A stretch of 64,000 nucleotides of DNA from Calliphora vicina (taxonomy: Eukaryota; Arthropoda; Insecta; Diptera; Calliphoridae), in assembly GCF_958450345.1 (NCBI RefSeq), contig NC_088784.1, positions 40,920,278 to 40,984,277 on the forward strand. Direction: 5' to 3'. A model generated the notes under the pieces. The model worked only from the letters and a program-made list of their open reading frames with translations, was not told the DNA's origin and did not search any database. The number at the start of each line of letters is the position of its first letter. Position 1 is the stretch's first letter. Positions 12,293 through 24,699 of the stretch are shown one piece after another. The position numbers and the translations under genes were made by a program.

Positions 12293-12469
12293 ATTAAGAG
12301 GTATTCACCTAACTCTGAAAAGCAATTCTTAAACTTTTATATTTTTTTTTAAAAACTTTACATGTTTTTACATTTTAGTTTCTAAAGTTTATTTAATTTA
12401 TCGTTTTTGTTTCCGTAGATAGAACTGAGTTAATGGTTTAGTCATAGGTACGTCAAACCAAAATATATC

Positions 12470-12620
12470 AAATTATATGTCTGATACAACAACAAAATAC
12501 ATTGACTAAATTTATTTTGTTGTTGTAAGAGTTAGGTTTTTAATTTTGCCTCCTCTCTATGTTACCCTATGGTTCTAGTCATAGATAAATTACATAGAGG
12601 CGAGACACTCCGTTTGTCAA
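12470..12620 (+). mobile_element. Copies of the GTCTCGTCTCTATG foldback family
   Basis: The inner hairpin ACAACAACAAAATACATTGA/TTTTGTTGTTG is followed by CTCCTCTCTATGTTACCCTA. An opposite end, CATAGAGGCGAGACACTCCG, follows immediately. It is closely related to 15500-15665. Confidence 0.65.
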
Positions 12621-12946
12621 ACAAAAATAAAACAAATCATCATTATTATTAATTCCGTAATTTGCTTCTTCACAAAAAGTAAAACGAAAAATGAAGCCAC
12701 TTTCAGTTTTGAAAGTGGAATTGATATTTGTTTGTATTTATTTGATTTTCTTAAAATTTTAATCAATTTCTGTACCAAAAACTTCACTTTTGTTTTAATA
12801 TAAAAACACTTTCAAATTAAAATCAGAAATACAGAATAAATATTTTTGGAATTAATAAATTACACGGAATCTGAAGAAGCTAAAACGAAATCTATCGGAA
12901 TATAAACTACGGAATTGAAACCATTCCGAACGAAATGTGTGACAGG

Positions 12947-13720
12947 TAGGGTTTTTAATTTCCCGACCGTTTTTGATTCCCGGGAATCGGAAAATTTTTT
13001 CTACATTCCCAGGTACCCGGATATTCCCGAAATATATAATGATACTGATATAGCCAAATTTCATATAAAAACTTAGTGTTATAATTATTAAAGCTTCGAA
13101 TTAATTAATAAAATTTGAGATTAATACACTAAAATCTTAATCCATAATTAAAGAATGTCAGTCTTTCATTCCATAAATCCATTCCTAATATTTAATTTTT
13201 TAGATTCATTCCAAAGCTTTTTTTGAACTGAATTAATTTTAAAGTTAATTAATAACAGAATTTATTCAAACATTGAATGATTAAATTTTTGTTTAATCAA
13301 ATCGTTTACAAAATTAATTGAAAAAATTTTCTTAAGCCTTTTTGTACTAGATTTGAATTGAAGAACAATTTAATCATTTAATAAATTTCTGAAGCTATTT
13401 TGTTAGGGATTTGAAGAAGAAATTTAAAGAAATTAGAATGATTCAATAAGAAATAAATTCTATAAATAATGAATAAATAAATTTTCATACGAAAAACCTC
13501 AAATAAATAATGATAAGCGGTCTATTATTGCCGAGATATAAGCAAAAAAGTGTAAAAAAACTATTCACTGTTTTTTGGTGAAAAAATAGAGTTCTAACTT
13601 ATTTTCTATGTATTTTCGTCAGTTTTTAATTCCCGACTAAAATTCCCAGGAATCGGGTAGTGAAAAATTGTCAAAATTAACGGGAAATTTGTACCGGGAA
13701 TTCCCGGGATAAAAACCCTA
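12947..13720. mobile_element. hAT-type non-autonomous element, perfect 8-bp duplication
   Basis: The ends TAGGGTTTTTA and TAAAAACCCTA are followed inward by CCCGGGAAT-rich text. GTGACAGG is present exactly on both sides (12939-12946 and 13721-13728). It is the same family as 7990-8671 but better preserved at the target, hence a younger insertion. It carries no transposase. The 70-codon minus-strand frame inside is non-coding. Confidence 0.88.
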
Positions 13721-13735
13721 GTGACAGGCCTGCAT

Positions 13736-13855
13736 ATGTCTGAAACAAAATACATTGTCTTACACGTATTTTGTTGTTGCAAGAGTTAGGTTTCTGACAA
13801 CAGATTTAGGGTTTTGACAACTACGTCTCGTCTCTATGTTACCCTATGGTTCTAG
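13736..13855 (+). mobile_element. Fragment of the GTCTCGTCTCTATG family
   Basis: ACAAAATACATTGTC, TATTTTGTTGTTGCAAGAG, CTACGTCTCGTCTCTATG and TTACCCTATGGTTCTAG match the right half of 15500-15665. It adjoins the right flank of the hAT element. Confidence 0.65.
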
Positions 13856-13989
13856 TTAGGAAAATTTTATTTCAGAGCTTTTTGTAATATTGGGAAAGTG
13901 AAAATTGCATTTCGTTATAAATTTTCCAAAAAATAGTTAGTTTTTTTCTAGAATTTTGCTTTAAATGTGTATAATGATTGGGGGAATTT

Positions 13990-14345
13990 TGAATAAGTTT
14001 TCGGAAAGATTATTCTGTATAGATTCATGATCTGTGACAGCCCAGATCATAAAAAATATCTCTACCAAGATGTAGTAGTCTACGCTCTTGTAAAGCTGGG
14101 CAGTCACATAGAAGGTCTTGTACTGATTCCTCATCCTCTTCATCTAAACAACTTCTTTCTATAACATGTGTTTGATCATACAGTGCCCAGTGATTATACC
14201 AGTAAGAAGCCTAATCGAATTCCTTCTAAGAGACAAAAGAGTCTTGGTCATATTCTTTGTCAGAGTGGGTCAGGGCATTTTGGATATTCTACAAGTGATG
14301 ATATGTGGCCACCTTAGTTCCGTCTCACTCAAAAAATCCTTTTTA
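13990..14345 (-). pseudogene. Non-LTR retrotransposon ORF2, C-terminal fragment
   Basis: Reading the minus strand gives TKTLLSLRRNSIRLLTGIIT, then GHCMIKHM. In another frame it gives ERSCLDEEDEESVQDLLCDC, then PALQERRLLHLGRD. These match the stretch after RNase H in I/LOA/R1-type retrotransposons: the TGHC-x-IG-x-H region followed by the Cys-rich segment CxxC...CxCPAL. Frameshifts and stops (for example after KMP) show it is dead. It resembles the fragments at 18740-19047 and 60455-61140 and may be the same family. Confidence 0.75.
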
Positions 14346-14387
14346 AATTGGAATATATCGTAAACTGTAAGATAGTGAATAGTTTCC

Positions 14388-14485
14388 CCCATATTCATAA
14401 ACTGATTTATAATTTATCAAAGGTTTATAAAACTAATTTTGTATGGAAGCTTTTATAAATTTCAAAATTGTTTATGAATAAGGGC
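14388..14485. mobile_element. Small ATTCATAAAC/GTTTATGAAT inverted-repeat element
   Basis: A short segment is bounded by ATTCATAAAC and GTTTATGAAT. A MITE remnant is likely, but no duplication could be confirmed. Confidence 0.35.
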
Positions 14486-15369
14486 TTATATTTATATGTA
14501 TGTGACGAGAAATATTTTAAAGACCTTAACTATTAGATATAATACAATCATTCAAATCAAAACTGAAAATTGGCCTAGTTTTAAATTTTGTAAATGACCT
14601 AGGAGTTTCAGTTTGGCGACCAATTAAAATTTAGCTCATTCTCTATTTAATTTATTGTCTTTAAAAGTTGCATACCAAGAGAATATATACAAAATCGCTC
14701 TGATTAATCCACAATGTAAAAATTATCTAAGTCATCTAAAATTCAATTATTGAATTTTGTTTTATGAATACATATTTATAAGCTAAATACAAATTTCCAA
14801 ATGACGATACTTATATTTTAAAATATGCAATAAATTTAAATAATTAAACAAATGTTAGTTTTTTAGTTTAGATTTGCCTAACTAACTGAATTCCTATTAC
14901 AATACATTAAACTAATTGCAGTTCAAAAAAAAAATTCCTAAAAAAAATTTAAACAAATACGAATAATGACAATGCATTCATTCAAGTTCAATTATGTTTG
15001 TTCTATTTATGAATAAAACAATTATTAATATTATTAATTTTATTTTTTTTAGTTTTACTAAATTCAAACACATTTTCTATATTAATATGTACATATCTTT
15101 TTTTATACAAATTAAAATGCAATACAATTAAAGAATTTACAGTTCACTAACAATCTCTCCAAAATATTAAATATACGAGTATAAATACTATTAACAGTTG
15201 CATACTTTTAGGTTTAAATACATAACTATTTTTTAAATACACGCACACATTTTATATACAAATGCCTATACTATGGCAATCCAGCAAACATATCAGTTTG
15301 TTTTCGATTGATAGTAAATGATTTGAAGAGTTACGGGTAAAAAATAGGTTTTCGTACCATTATGCAGTT

Positions 15370-15665
15370 CTAAGCCAGTAACCATAGATGACAACTAGAT
15401 AAATAACAGAAAGCCAAAAACCTAAGTCTGTTGTCGAAAACCTAATTCATGAGAATTTATTTTGTTATTGTATCATACATATGTGTGAAAAGAAAGCAAT
15501 TTTCATAGAGATTTATACATAGAGACGAGACACTTCGATTTGTCAAACAAAAGTACAATAAATTATATGTTTGATACAACAACAAAATACATTGACTACC
15601 ATGTATTTTGTTGTTGCAAGAGTTAGGTTTTTGACAATTATGTCTCGTCTCTATGTTACCCTATG
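15370..15665 (+). mobile_element. GTCTCGTCTCTATG family, most complete copy with foldback core
   Basis: A core of about 140 bases runs from ACATAGAGACGAGACACTTC to GTCTCGTCTCTATGTTACCC, so its ends are inverted repeats. Inside, ACAACAACAAAATACATTG faces ATGTATTTTGTTGTTG in a tight hairpin. The left extension (CATAGATGACAACTAG, AACCTAATTCATGAG) is shared with 10540-10680. Confidence 0.7.
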
Positions 15666-15846
15666 GCAATTTTGTTTAATTCTTTTCATTGACATTTCTC
15701 TCTCATTCTGTTCCATGTATTTATTTCTATGTATTAAGTTACTGACAACTTATAAGTTTATGTTGGCTTCACTCAATTTAAGATAGCAAAAAACTTCGCC
15801 GTTTCCATTAATTTTTGTTTTTAGATTGCAGAATAACATCCTCAGT

Positions 15847-16071
15847 TTAAAATTTTTCATCTGCCTCATCTACTTTGCGTTGATAGCGATTTGGTACACA
15901 ACTATCCCATTCAAGAAGAATAGATATTTTGTGTAAATCAGCGATGGCTTTCTTTTCATGCGTGGCATAACTGACGAATCGGAGTACTTTTTCATCATTT
16001 CGTAAGTTTATTTTTGATATTACAATATTGTCAAAAAAAAAATTCAGAAAATGTCTAACAACCCTGTGAAC
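15847..16071 (-). pseudogene. Unrecognised coding-like open frame
   Basis: Seventy-four open codons on the minus strand end at TAA. The last part, from about LRNDEKVLRFVSYATHEKKA through ADLHKISILLEWDSCVPNRY to DEADEKF, has a protein-like mix of charged and hydrophobic residues that is richer than the surrounding AT noise. No ATG opens it, and a T-run at its left edge could be a splice acceptor or just decay. It may be a terminal exon, a retrocopy fragment or an unknown element's ORF. I cannot name it. Confidence 0.4.
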
Positions 16072-16619
16072 TTACAATTTTTTTCTTGAAACGTTGTCAG
16101 AAAAAGCATTGTCAGTACATTGTAAGACAATAATATCGTATGAACAATCGTCAGACACTTTTTATTGTCAGATGTGCGAAGTTTATCCATATGACAATGG
16201 CACCATTGTCAGACCATTTAAAATAAACATACATATTTATAATATTAAAAAACAAAAGTGACACCTCAGCCAATTGACATGAATTTTCTTATCTTGTCGC
16301 CAAAAATTAAGGCTGAAACAAAAATCCTACCGCTAAAAGTGGAATCCAGGTTTGGCTGATTCCACCGCAAAACAAAAGGTACTTTTTCGAATTTTTTTAC
16401 AAATTGATTTTTTGATATTTTTATAACATTTGGGTTGAAATCTTCTAGAAAAAATTAATTTCTCCAAATTTTTAAATTTTCAAAAAAGTACCTTTTGTTC
16501 TGCGGCTTCTCATTTTATGGCAAGAGATGCCATGCAGATAAGTTTGAACGATTGCAAAGGAAATGGGCAAATCGCCGTACCTTTCAATTGAAATTTGAGA
16601 AAATTCAGAAGAAGCAATT

Positions 16620-17062
16620 AAGAATATATATTGAGTAAATTGCTAAAATATTTTTCTTTTAAAAATTTCAATCATTTATTTTTGTGAATGATTTTTGGAG
16701 TTATGACCAATTATAACCCAATCGCCATGAGATTAGGCCTTGTGATTTATGTCTATATGAAACTCTATTTGGATATCAACATTTTTAAGAGATTTATGCT
16801 CGTTAAATTGATTTTCGGAAGTGGGAGCTATGACTAAATATGGATCGATCATCATAAAATTAGGTGACTGACTTCCGTCCGTATATATAAAACTTATTTA
16901 GAGCTAAATTTGGCTAGATACCTGTGTAAATTAAACATTTATGACCTATAAAGTCCTATTTTGGTAGGAAATTTGGGTGGGGGCTATGTGAAATAATGGA
17001 CCGATTTCAGCAAGTTTAAATAGGTTTCGTCCCTGTACGTGCCAAATTTGATCTTCAAAAGA
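16620..17062 (+). mobile_element. DINE-1-like Helitron, degenerate copy
   Basis: It keeps GAGTTATGACCAATTATA, GAAGTGGGAGCTATGACTAA, TTAAACATTTATGACC and GGGGGCTATGTGAAATAATG, in the same order as in 6716-7463. Both ends are worn away. Confidence 0.75.
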
Positions 17063-17099
17063 GAGATTCTGTGTCGATTATCTTGATAATTCGAGATTT

Positions 17100-18250
17100 T
17101 GGAGGTGTTTGGCAAATTTGTTATAATTGACACCTATCAGAAAAATAGTATCACTTCCAATGCATTTCTACTTTATTCTTTTTTGAACAATAAGTTCAGT
17201 TTTTTCTCTAAATTATTTCAAGATTTACTGTAAGATTATAGTTTTACAAGTCATAGCTTGTTGGGATATATTAAATTTGCACATATTTTAAACTAAATGG
17301 AAACAAATTAAAGTGCTGAAAGTATGTTAATGGATTTTTATTATTTTAGTTATAAATATTTTTATGAAACATTTTTATGGCAGCATAAACAATGAACTGT
17401 AAATTTCTAAAAGTAAATTATTTACGCCTTTTTATCTACATACATATATACATTAAATCATACATACTAAAAAGTACTTGTGCAAAAAATGTTTTCAAAT
17501 TGTAAATGGTTTATAGTTAGAAGCGTTTTTTAAGCATTTTTTTTTTGTTAAAATTTGTGTAATTTTTTACAAGTTAAATAGTTTTTAAATTTATTACATG
17601 AACAAGTTGTTCTTATAAAAAAAAGAGAAAGTAGTTCTATGTATTTTATAAGTTGCATAACTTTTCAGCTCTGAGCAACAGTTACTGCTATCACAACAGA
17701 ATCATTCCATAACATTTCTTCCAGTTTTGGATTTTAACCTTGTGAAAAATGTGGAAAAATTAAAAATTATCAAAGATTTGTATATATGTATATGGAATTG
17801 ATAAACAAGATCCATATCGTATATGGTTCATATTTTATACCACCTAAATTTGTACATAACGGGTATTTGTGCGAAAAATATCTATGTTCAGGATCGTATA
17901 ACATTAAAAAGCTCTCTAAATTATTTTTTATGACTGTTCAATTATAAGAGTTTTGCACAGGTAAATAAATGCGTATTATCTACATAATATAGAAAATATG
18001 TACATACGTCTTATAACTTCTAACAAATGTTTTCGGCAAGTAAATAATATTCAAGAAAACTTTTATAAATATTTCGAAATTATATAACTTTTTGGCAGCA
18101 TCTTCTATTCATATCTTGCAAGTATTTTTAAGGTACAATAATTATGTCTTACAAATAAATATATTTTGGAAATAAAAACTAATTTTCTAATACTTTCACA
18201 GACATTTATTGCATTTCATATACATTTATATACAAACATTTTGTTGATAC
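17100..18250. other. Anonymous AT-rich intronic sequence
   Basis: Nothing recognisable was found. A TAGGGTGCTTCTTA word at 18253 resembles a left terminus of the GGGTGGC family, but the following sequence does not match. Confidence 0.4.
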
Positions 18251-18739
18251 ACTAGGGTGCTTCTTAAATTGAACGTTTAACATTTTTGGTCTACGTTTGT
18301 GTCTAAATCAGTGGTTGGCAAAAAGAGAACATGGAATATGGATTATAATATCATGTTAAGCACTTTCATTATCTGTTCTCATCTGATTGTGATTTTGATA
18401 TCTATTTTGATAATTTTTATTCTTGATATTCGGCTCCTGGTGACTATAAGAGTCTGTCACTGTCTATTTGGATTCAGGTTTATTACTCTGTCCAGTTGTA
18501 GCTCCCAAAAGCTGCTATGACTGCTGGGCAAAATACAATAGCGTAGTGGATAAAAAGGACTTTAATAAACCCGATGGCTGTTGTGATCCCTCATCAAATA
18601 CAACAAACACATCATTGTAATAAATTGTTTACAGAGATTTTTATAGAAAATTAAAAATATGCACTTTAAAGACAACCCTAATATAGACTTAAAAAATATT
18701 TAAGACCTAGTGCATAGTGAACTAGGAGTCAGTACTGAA

Positions 18740-19047
18740 TTATGGAGTCAGAACTGAATTCACTGAGTGAGTGTAATGTTTCGCGTGGACTCAGTATGAA
18801 CAATCTAAAAACGGAACTAGTACTTTTCACAAAACTGAGAGAAGCTAAAACTTTTACGGGACACTTTATTATTGGAACGCATGCTATGAGATTAGGTCTA
18901 CTGTTCGATGATTACTGTATTAGCTCTCATAATGAGGAAGAGAAACGTCTCACTTATTCTAACAATGGCGTCCTCTTTATCTCGTGCTTGATGGAGCTAT
19001 CGGTGATAAATCTTCTTTCATTAGAGAATCAGGTATATTCGAAATGA
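18740..19047 (+). pseudogene. Internally deleted non-LTR retrotransposon ORF2
   Basis: The open frame reads GLSMNNLKTELVLFT, a typical late reverse-transcriptase segment (GL-x-x-N-x-x-KTELVLFT). It passes directly into TGHFIIGTHAMRLGLLFDDY, the segment between RNase H and the Cys-rich tail. All of RNase H and the thumb region are missing, so a deletion fused the two ends while keeping the frame open. The element is I/LOA/R1-like in character and non-functional. Confidence 0.78.
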
Positions 19048-19713
19048 AAACAGCTCCAGTCGATTGAAAGACTTGTAATAATAGCATCTTTAAAAAGAAC
19101 AATAAATATATTTTCAAACAATTAATGTATAAAACTAATTTTTGGTTTTAAAATTTCCACACAAAAATCTAAATACAGGTAAAGATCGGTTAACGAATGA
19201 TATAATGTCAGGCCTTTTCGTTAAAATGAAAAATTCGTTATATCGAACAACATTTATTTATGTATTTTTATAAAATTTCAGAACGATTTCTGATTTTTTG
19301 TCCAAAGTTCCTCAAAATCACTTCTATTTCATACTTATACTTTATCGGTTAATCTTAAAAGAAACGGCAGGGAAGACGATGTATTTAAATGTTATATAAG
19401 GTGGCTAATACAATGGTGGGGATATTTAAATTGCGAAATATTAAATAAAGTAGGTATCGAACCTTAATATAGAAAGGCTCTAAGTCGTATTTTTATTGTA
19501 AGCTGAGATTTTTGTTTAGTTGGATAAATGGTCCGCTCATATATATTTAGCCAAAAAATCATGAGTTATGGCCTTTCTATATATTATGTTATAAATTATG
19601 TTATATTATACAAATATTTATATTAAATACGTCCCTTATAGAAATATGATTATTTTAATAAAATCAGTATAATTTTCAGCTATTTAAAAACCTTTTTCAG
19701 CGTGTATGTATTA

Positions 19714-20873
19714 GGGTTGTCCTTTGTTAAGGCAATTTTAAATATCTGAACATCTTATCAAAATTATCAAAATTGAATAACGTTTAGAGGTTGCACATTT
19801 TATTTGAAGTTTCGACTTTGGGACAAAGTACCAATATTTCAAATAATAATTAAAATGGAAATTTAAAAAACCCAATTTTTGTTTAAATTTACCTATAGAT
19901 ATTTAAATATATAATATACAAATTTTTTGATATCGATATCCCATTAAAATTGAATTTAATTCTACATTCACAAAATTTTCGTAAACGATATATCAAAATA
20001 TTATTTTCGATACACAGAGAAAACTGATTCGTAGTTGAAACAGTAGAAAGTAGAAATATCTTTTCTCTGTTAAATAAGGATTAAACAGTTTTGATTTCAA
20101 CGGTTCTACCTAATATGAGTTATCGTGTTGAACGATTTGAAAATGTTGGATTTTGAGGACAAATTTGTTAAAATTAATTCTTAAATAAAGTGTTTCGTAG
20201 CCTATTTGCCAATGTTGAATTTCAGATGTGTTTCTTGGTTGGATTATTTACCAAATAAATTTTTAAGAATTAATATTATCAAATTTGTGACCAAAAACTG
20301 AATATCTTCGAAATTCGCCAATTTTAAATCTGCTAACCCATAATATACATGGGGAATTTCATGGCAAGTGAACAAACTTTTGAAATCGATGTCTTCCGAT
20401 CGGGATGAAATTTGCACCAAGGTTAGTTCTATTGGATAGTAGATTCAGACACAATTTTTCAACAAGATCGGTCAGGAACTCTCTGACATTTTGCCCAAAC
20501 AGGTGTTTTTTTCTCATCCATGTAATTTATTACCTATTGTTCTTAGCAAAATGTGTCCCAAATAGTTTTGATAGCTCTTTCTTCAATCATTCGAAGAAAA
20601 TAAAAAAATTTTAACATTTGTTTTCCGAAATCAAAAACTTTTATTTAAACATACTTGGGTAAATAAAATAAAATACAGAAATTATTTTTAATTGGATTTT
20701 TTTTTAAATTTAATATTTTTGCTACTTTGGACTAAAACTAGACACTTCAAATAAAATGTATCCTACACGTTATCCGATTTTGCTAAAATGTTTAGCATTT
20801 TGTTTTTAGATGACAGATAACAAGACATTGTAGACGTTGGGAGTATCGAACAAGTGTAAAACAAGTACCAACC
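19714..20873. mobile_element. GGGTGGC-family TA-flanked element
   Basis: TA-GGGTTGTCCTTTGTTAAGG at the left and GTACCAACC-TA at the right are imperfect inverted ends. The right third shares TTGCTACTT, CTTCAAATAAAAT and TTTAGATGAC with the other copies. TACACAGAGAAAACTGATTC at about 20010 marks an inserted end of the CACAGAGAAAAC MITE. Confidence 0.6.
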
Positions 20874-20899
20874 TAATGTACGTATAAATAAGTACATGT

Positions 20900-22150
20900 G
20901 CGTATGCATATGAAGTATATTGTTTACATAAGGAAATTAAAGAGGAGAAAAGTTGGTAACAAACTTAATAAAAGTAAGAAGGAAAAAAGGATCAACATGA
21001 TGTTGGCATTGACGACGATGTTGGTGATAACAATTGACAATCATAAATGTTGAGCACGCATACAATTAGCGACAGACAACAAACAAATGAATGAATGAAT
21101 GGTTGGATGAATGACATTATGTATGCATAAATGATAACACAAATACACTCATACACACTCACTAATACAATCTCAGACTCACTTAAGCTGAAGAGAATTT
21201 CACACATACAATAAAACACAATAAAAGTTTATGTATACGTGGTGGTAGTGTTGAAGATTGTTTTGAGGAAGTCAAATTACCAATACATTTATACAATATA
21301 AAAAAAAGTTATTTCAAAGTATACAAAGACTTACACAAATATCTATGGATTTGAATATATTTCATGAGGATGTGTGTTGGGATAAAGTTATCGTAAGGTC
21401 GGTAAAATATCAAAGGAAGCTTAAGATATCGTCAATAAAAATAAAAATTAATGATCCAACAAATATCAGCATTAGTATTTCGAATTACAATCACAAACAT
21501 GTGAAACTAGAAAACTGTTAAAACACAAGGACCTGAAGGACCTCAGCTAGAATTGCGCTCGTAGTTACAAGAGTCAAGAGATAAGGCGGTGTAGTAGATG
21601 GTGAAGAAAAACAATAATAACACGTTTAACATCAAATAACATTAGTATTCAATAAAAATACAAACAAATCCAACAGACTGTTGTTTTCTACGAATGTGAA
21701 CATGCACATATGTATGTAAATATATCACCCCCCATTGCTCGCTCACTCACTCACTCATTGACTCACCCACACATTGGCTCAAACAGAATCACATACAAAT
21801 TTGTCTATCCTTTGGCAATTATCCATTTTTCAAGGCAACATCTACATCTACAACAACAACAATAACATCAACACAAAACAATCATGCTTTAAAAATTCAA
21901 AACATGCCAAAATGCTTAAGCTTTTTCCAATTAATTGGCCAATAACAAACAGCCATATTGAGAAGGACAACAACAATAGCAACAACAACGACAACTATCC
22001 CTGCCAGTATGTAGTAATATCCAACAATCGCCAACAACGATAACAACAAAATTGGGCATCAAAGATGAAAATAGAACAAATATTTGTCCCTTTAAATGCT
22101 ATTGTTTTATTTTGTGAGTGTGTGTGAAGTACGTAGGGTTGGACAATGTG
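20900..22150. other. Low-repeat intronic sequence with (CAA)n tracts
   Basis: It includes imperfect ACAACAACAATAACATC runs at 21845-22050 and ACTCACTCACTCACTC at 21743-21758. The open frame over the CAA run is low-complexity. No element ends are visible. Confidence 0.5.
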
Positions 22151-22239
22151 CATTGAATGAGCAACCAACCTCTGGCCGAAATAACTGTATTAATTAAAAT
22201 ATTCAACATTTAGGGAATTTTCTTAGAATTTTATATGTT

Positions 22240-22330
22240 TGTCGTTAGCTTAGTGAGAAAACGTGCTAAGTTCACTACTTATGGAAATTGAGATTTTAAT
22301 ACAAGACGTTAGAATAAGTCAAAATACAAT
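22240..22330 (+). mobile_element. Partial copy of the CGTTAGCTTAGTG family
   Basis: TCGTTAGCTTAGTGAG, AACGTGCTAAGTTC and AATTGAGATTTTAATACAAG match the left end of 60154-60250 and the terminus of 30198-30543. Confidence 0.6.
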
Positions 22331-22777
22331 ACATATTTGCTTAAAAATATTTAAATTTTTATTCCAAGTCCATTTTTTGGTATGAAAACGTGCAAAATTA
22401 TTATCTCGGTCAATTGGAATTGAGCATAACTACGTTATTATGTATATAATGGCACAAAACTTGATTTAAGTAATAAAACTTCTTCTGTAAAATATATGGC
22501 GTTTGCACACTATTTATAATTTTTAATATTTATCTCTTAGAGGTTTAGGGGTCTCTTTACTAACCACCTTTTCTATAGTCTTTAAAACATAGTTTATTGG
22601 CAACTATTGGGGTTTTGCTAAACAAGTAAATTTTTGGAAGATATATTTTCAAAAAAATTAAAAATGTTTAATAATGAAAAGAAATCGAATTAAAAAAATA
22701 TATTTATGTATACCAGAGAACTGCAAAATTCACTTTTTTCTTGATTTAATCATATAATAAATTTTTTAATCACATTT

Positions 22778-22887
22778 AGGGCCATTATTACAACTTGCCG
22801 TTATAGTTAAAGTTACCTTTAAGGGTACCTTTTACCATTGCTTAAAGTTACCTTTAACTATAAGGGCAAGTTGTAATAATGGCCCTT
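22778..22887. mobile_element. Compact foldback MITE, about 110 bp
   Basis: Arms of about 45 bases (AGGGCCATTATTACAACTTG, then TTATAGTTAAAGTTACC) face each other almost perfectly around a loop of about 20 bases. The whole unit could form a hairpin on either strand. Confidence 0.8.
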
Positions 22888-23155
22888 AATCATTGAACAA
22901 AACTCAATATTGAATAAAATCAAAATTGTTCTGGCAAACATTTCATTTCAATGATTGTGAATACTATGATCAAACATGTTTTATTCATATTTTTGAATAA
23001 AACTATTTTTTGTTTCGGAATAAAATCAAAGCATAATTTTATACTCAAACACATTGTCAGTAATTCAATAATATGAATAAAAAAACTGATATTGAATAAA
23101 ATCAAAATATTCAGGAAACAATAGAATAGAAATAAAAAACTTTCACTTTTAAGAA

Positions 23156-23420
23156 ATGCCAGAAGACCAAGCTTTTGTGCTAGATGAAATATCTAAAAAT
23201 GTTTACACCTTGTCACCGCGTCGCAAAGGAAAAAGTTCAGTGTGGAACATATTATCCGAAATAATAAAAGAAGATGAATCTATATTAGAAGGATATTTAT
23301 ACTGCAGCACATGTTCCAAGATCTCAAGTATATACCAAGCCAAATGTCTAATTTAAGTCGCCACAAGTGCTCCAAATTCATTAAAGAGTCAACATCTTTA
23401 ACAAGTGTTTCAGCAGAAGA
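23156..23420 (+). pseudogene. hAT transposase N-terminus with BED zinc finger, frameshifted
   Basis: The first frame gives KSSVWNILSEIIKEDESILE, then GYLYCSTCSK. One frameshift later it continues KYIPSQMSNLSRHKC. Together these show the BED finger pattern (S-x-V-W, C-x2-C, S-x-L-x-x-H-x-C), the DNA-binding module at the start of many hAT transposases. The catalytic part is absent; a DINE-1-like copy takes over by 23545. Confidence 0.75.
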
Positions 23421-23544
23421 CATTCATACATGTGTTACATGGACGAAGATTGTCAACCCTTTTCAGCAATTAATGGTTCTGGGTTCATCAAGCTAGCCAG
23501 ATGTGCTGATGTTTGTAATATGCAAAAATATTGCCCTAACACGG

Positions 23545-24130
23545 ACCTTAAAGTATACCAATCTACTCAGGATCATTCTGAGTCGATTAAGCGATGTTCG
23601 TCCGTCTGTCCATGTAAACCTTGTAATCAAACTACAGGTCGACATTTTTTATAGCCTCCATACAACTGCTCTTATCTGAAAATGGTTAAGCTCTCATAAA
23701 TACCTTAATTATAAACGTATCCAAACCAAATTTAGCACAAATAAGTTTTATACAAGCTGAACTCGTACTACCAAATTTAGTACCGATCGGCCCACAATAT
23801 GCCATAGCTCCCATATAAGCACCATTCTCGAAAATTTCATTAATGTGCATAAATCTCTGAAATGTGTTAGTATCCAAATAAAATTCAACACAAATATATT
23901 TCACATATACGCAAATCATCATCCCAAATTATGTGACGATTGGTCCATAATTTTCATATAAGGCCCACTTCCGAAAATCTCTTTATCGAGCATAAATATC
24001 TTAAAAATGTTTGTATTCAAATAAGATTCAATACAAATAAGTTTCATATCAAAAGAAAACTGTTTATAATCATATACTCGGCGTAGGGTATCATATGGTA
24101 GGGCTTGCCCGACTATACTTTTTTAATAGT
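23545..24130 (-). mobile_element. DINE-1-like Helitron, reverse copy
   Basis: From left to right it shows AAGTATACCAATC, GAGTCGATTAAGCGATG, GTCCGTCTGTCC, CATAGCTCCCATATAAGC, CATATAAGGCCCACTTCCG and the hairpin end TAGGGCTTGCCCGACTA. This is the same family as 6716-7463. Confidence 0.78.
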
Positions 24131-24301
24131 TTTTCTCTGGGTATATTTATTGGATGATTTTAATTGAGTTTTGTTAGATAACTTACGAAAAAAATAATGA
24201 AAAACTGATTTTCCAGTATCCCACTCAATGAAAACCAAAAATAGCATTTCTCTTTATTGACTTTATTGCTGAACATCACTTTGCGATATTCGGACATTTA
24301 G

Positions 24302-24583
24302 ATGGCCAAAATATATGAAAAAGGCTCACTAACTTCAAATCGATATATTTCGATTCTTAGAACTGACCCAGTGAAACGCCGGGACTATATTGCTTTTTTT
24401 ACCGATATAACATTTACCGGTGAGCAGAATCGCCGCCAATCACTGACCCCTACCATTTGTGGCATGATATTATCGATTGTAATAAACGATAATGAGGATA
24501 ACAAATGTAATGAACGGATTTCTAGAAAATTAAGGTTTTGGTCACAAAATTTTAATTTCAGATTTTTTTCTTTGGTTTACTAA
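24302..24583 (+). other. Isolated open frame of 93 codons, unrecognised
   Basis: A frame starts MAKIYEKGSLTSNRYISILR. Part of it looks protein-like, but the tail is low-complexity and I know no family it fits. It sits between a Helitron remnant and a MITE copy. It is more likely a chance frame or TE debris than a gene. Confidence 0.2.
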
Positions 24584-24699
24584 TAACGTTCATGTAACTT
24601 GAAACTTCTATGTCATTGTTAACGATATTTAATCTGGGGTAAAAACTGAACAAGACAGCATAAAACATATTAAAAATATAGAATAGAATAAAAAGAATT

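Noticed and set aside
12852..13064. Frame with repeated Arg/Phe residues
   Set aside because: It spans the end of a hAT MITE and its flank.
15571..15786. Plus-strand frame of 71 codons
   Set aside because: It starts inside the hairpin of a foldback repeat and has no protein-like pattern.
22890..23130. Possible short tandem array of GAATAAAATCAAA words
   Set aside because: No constant period; more likely decayed hAT subterminal sequence.
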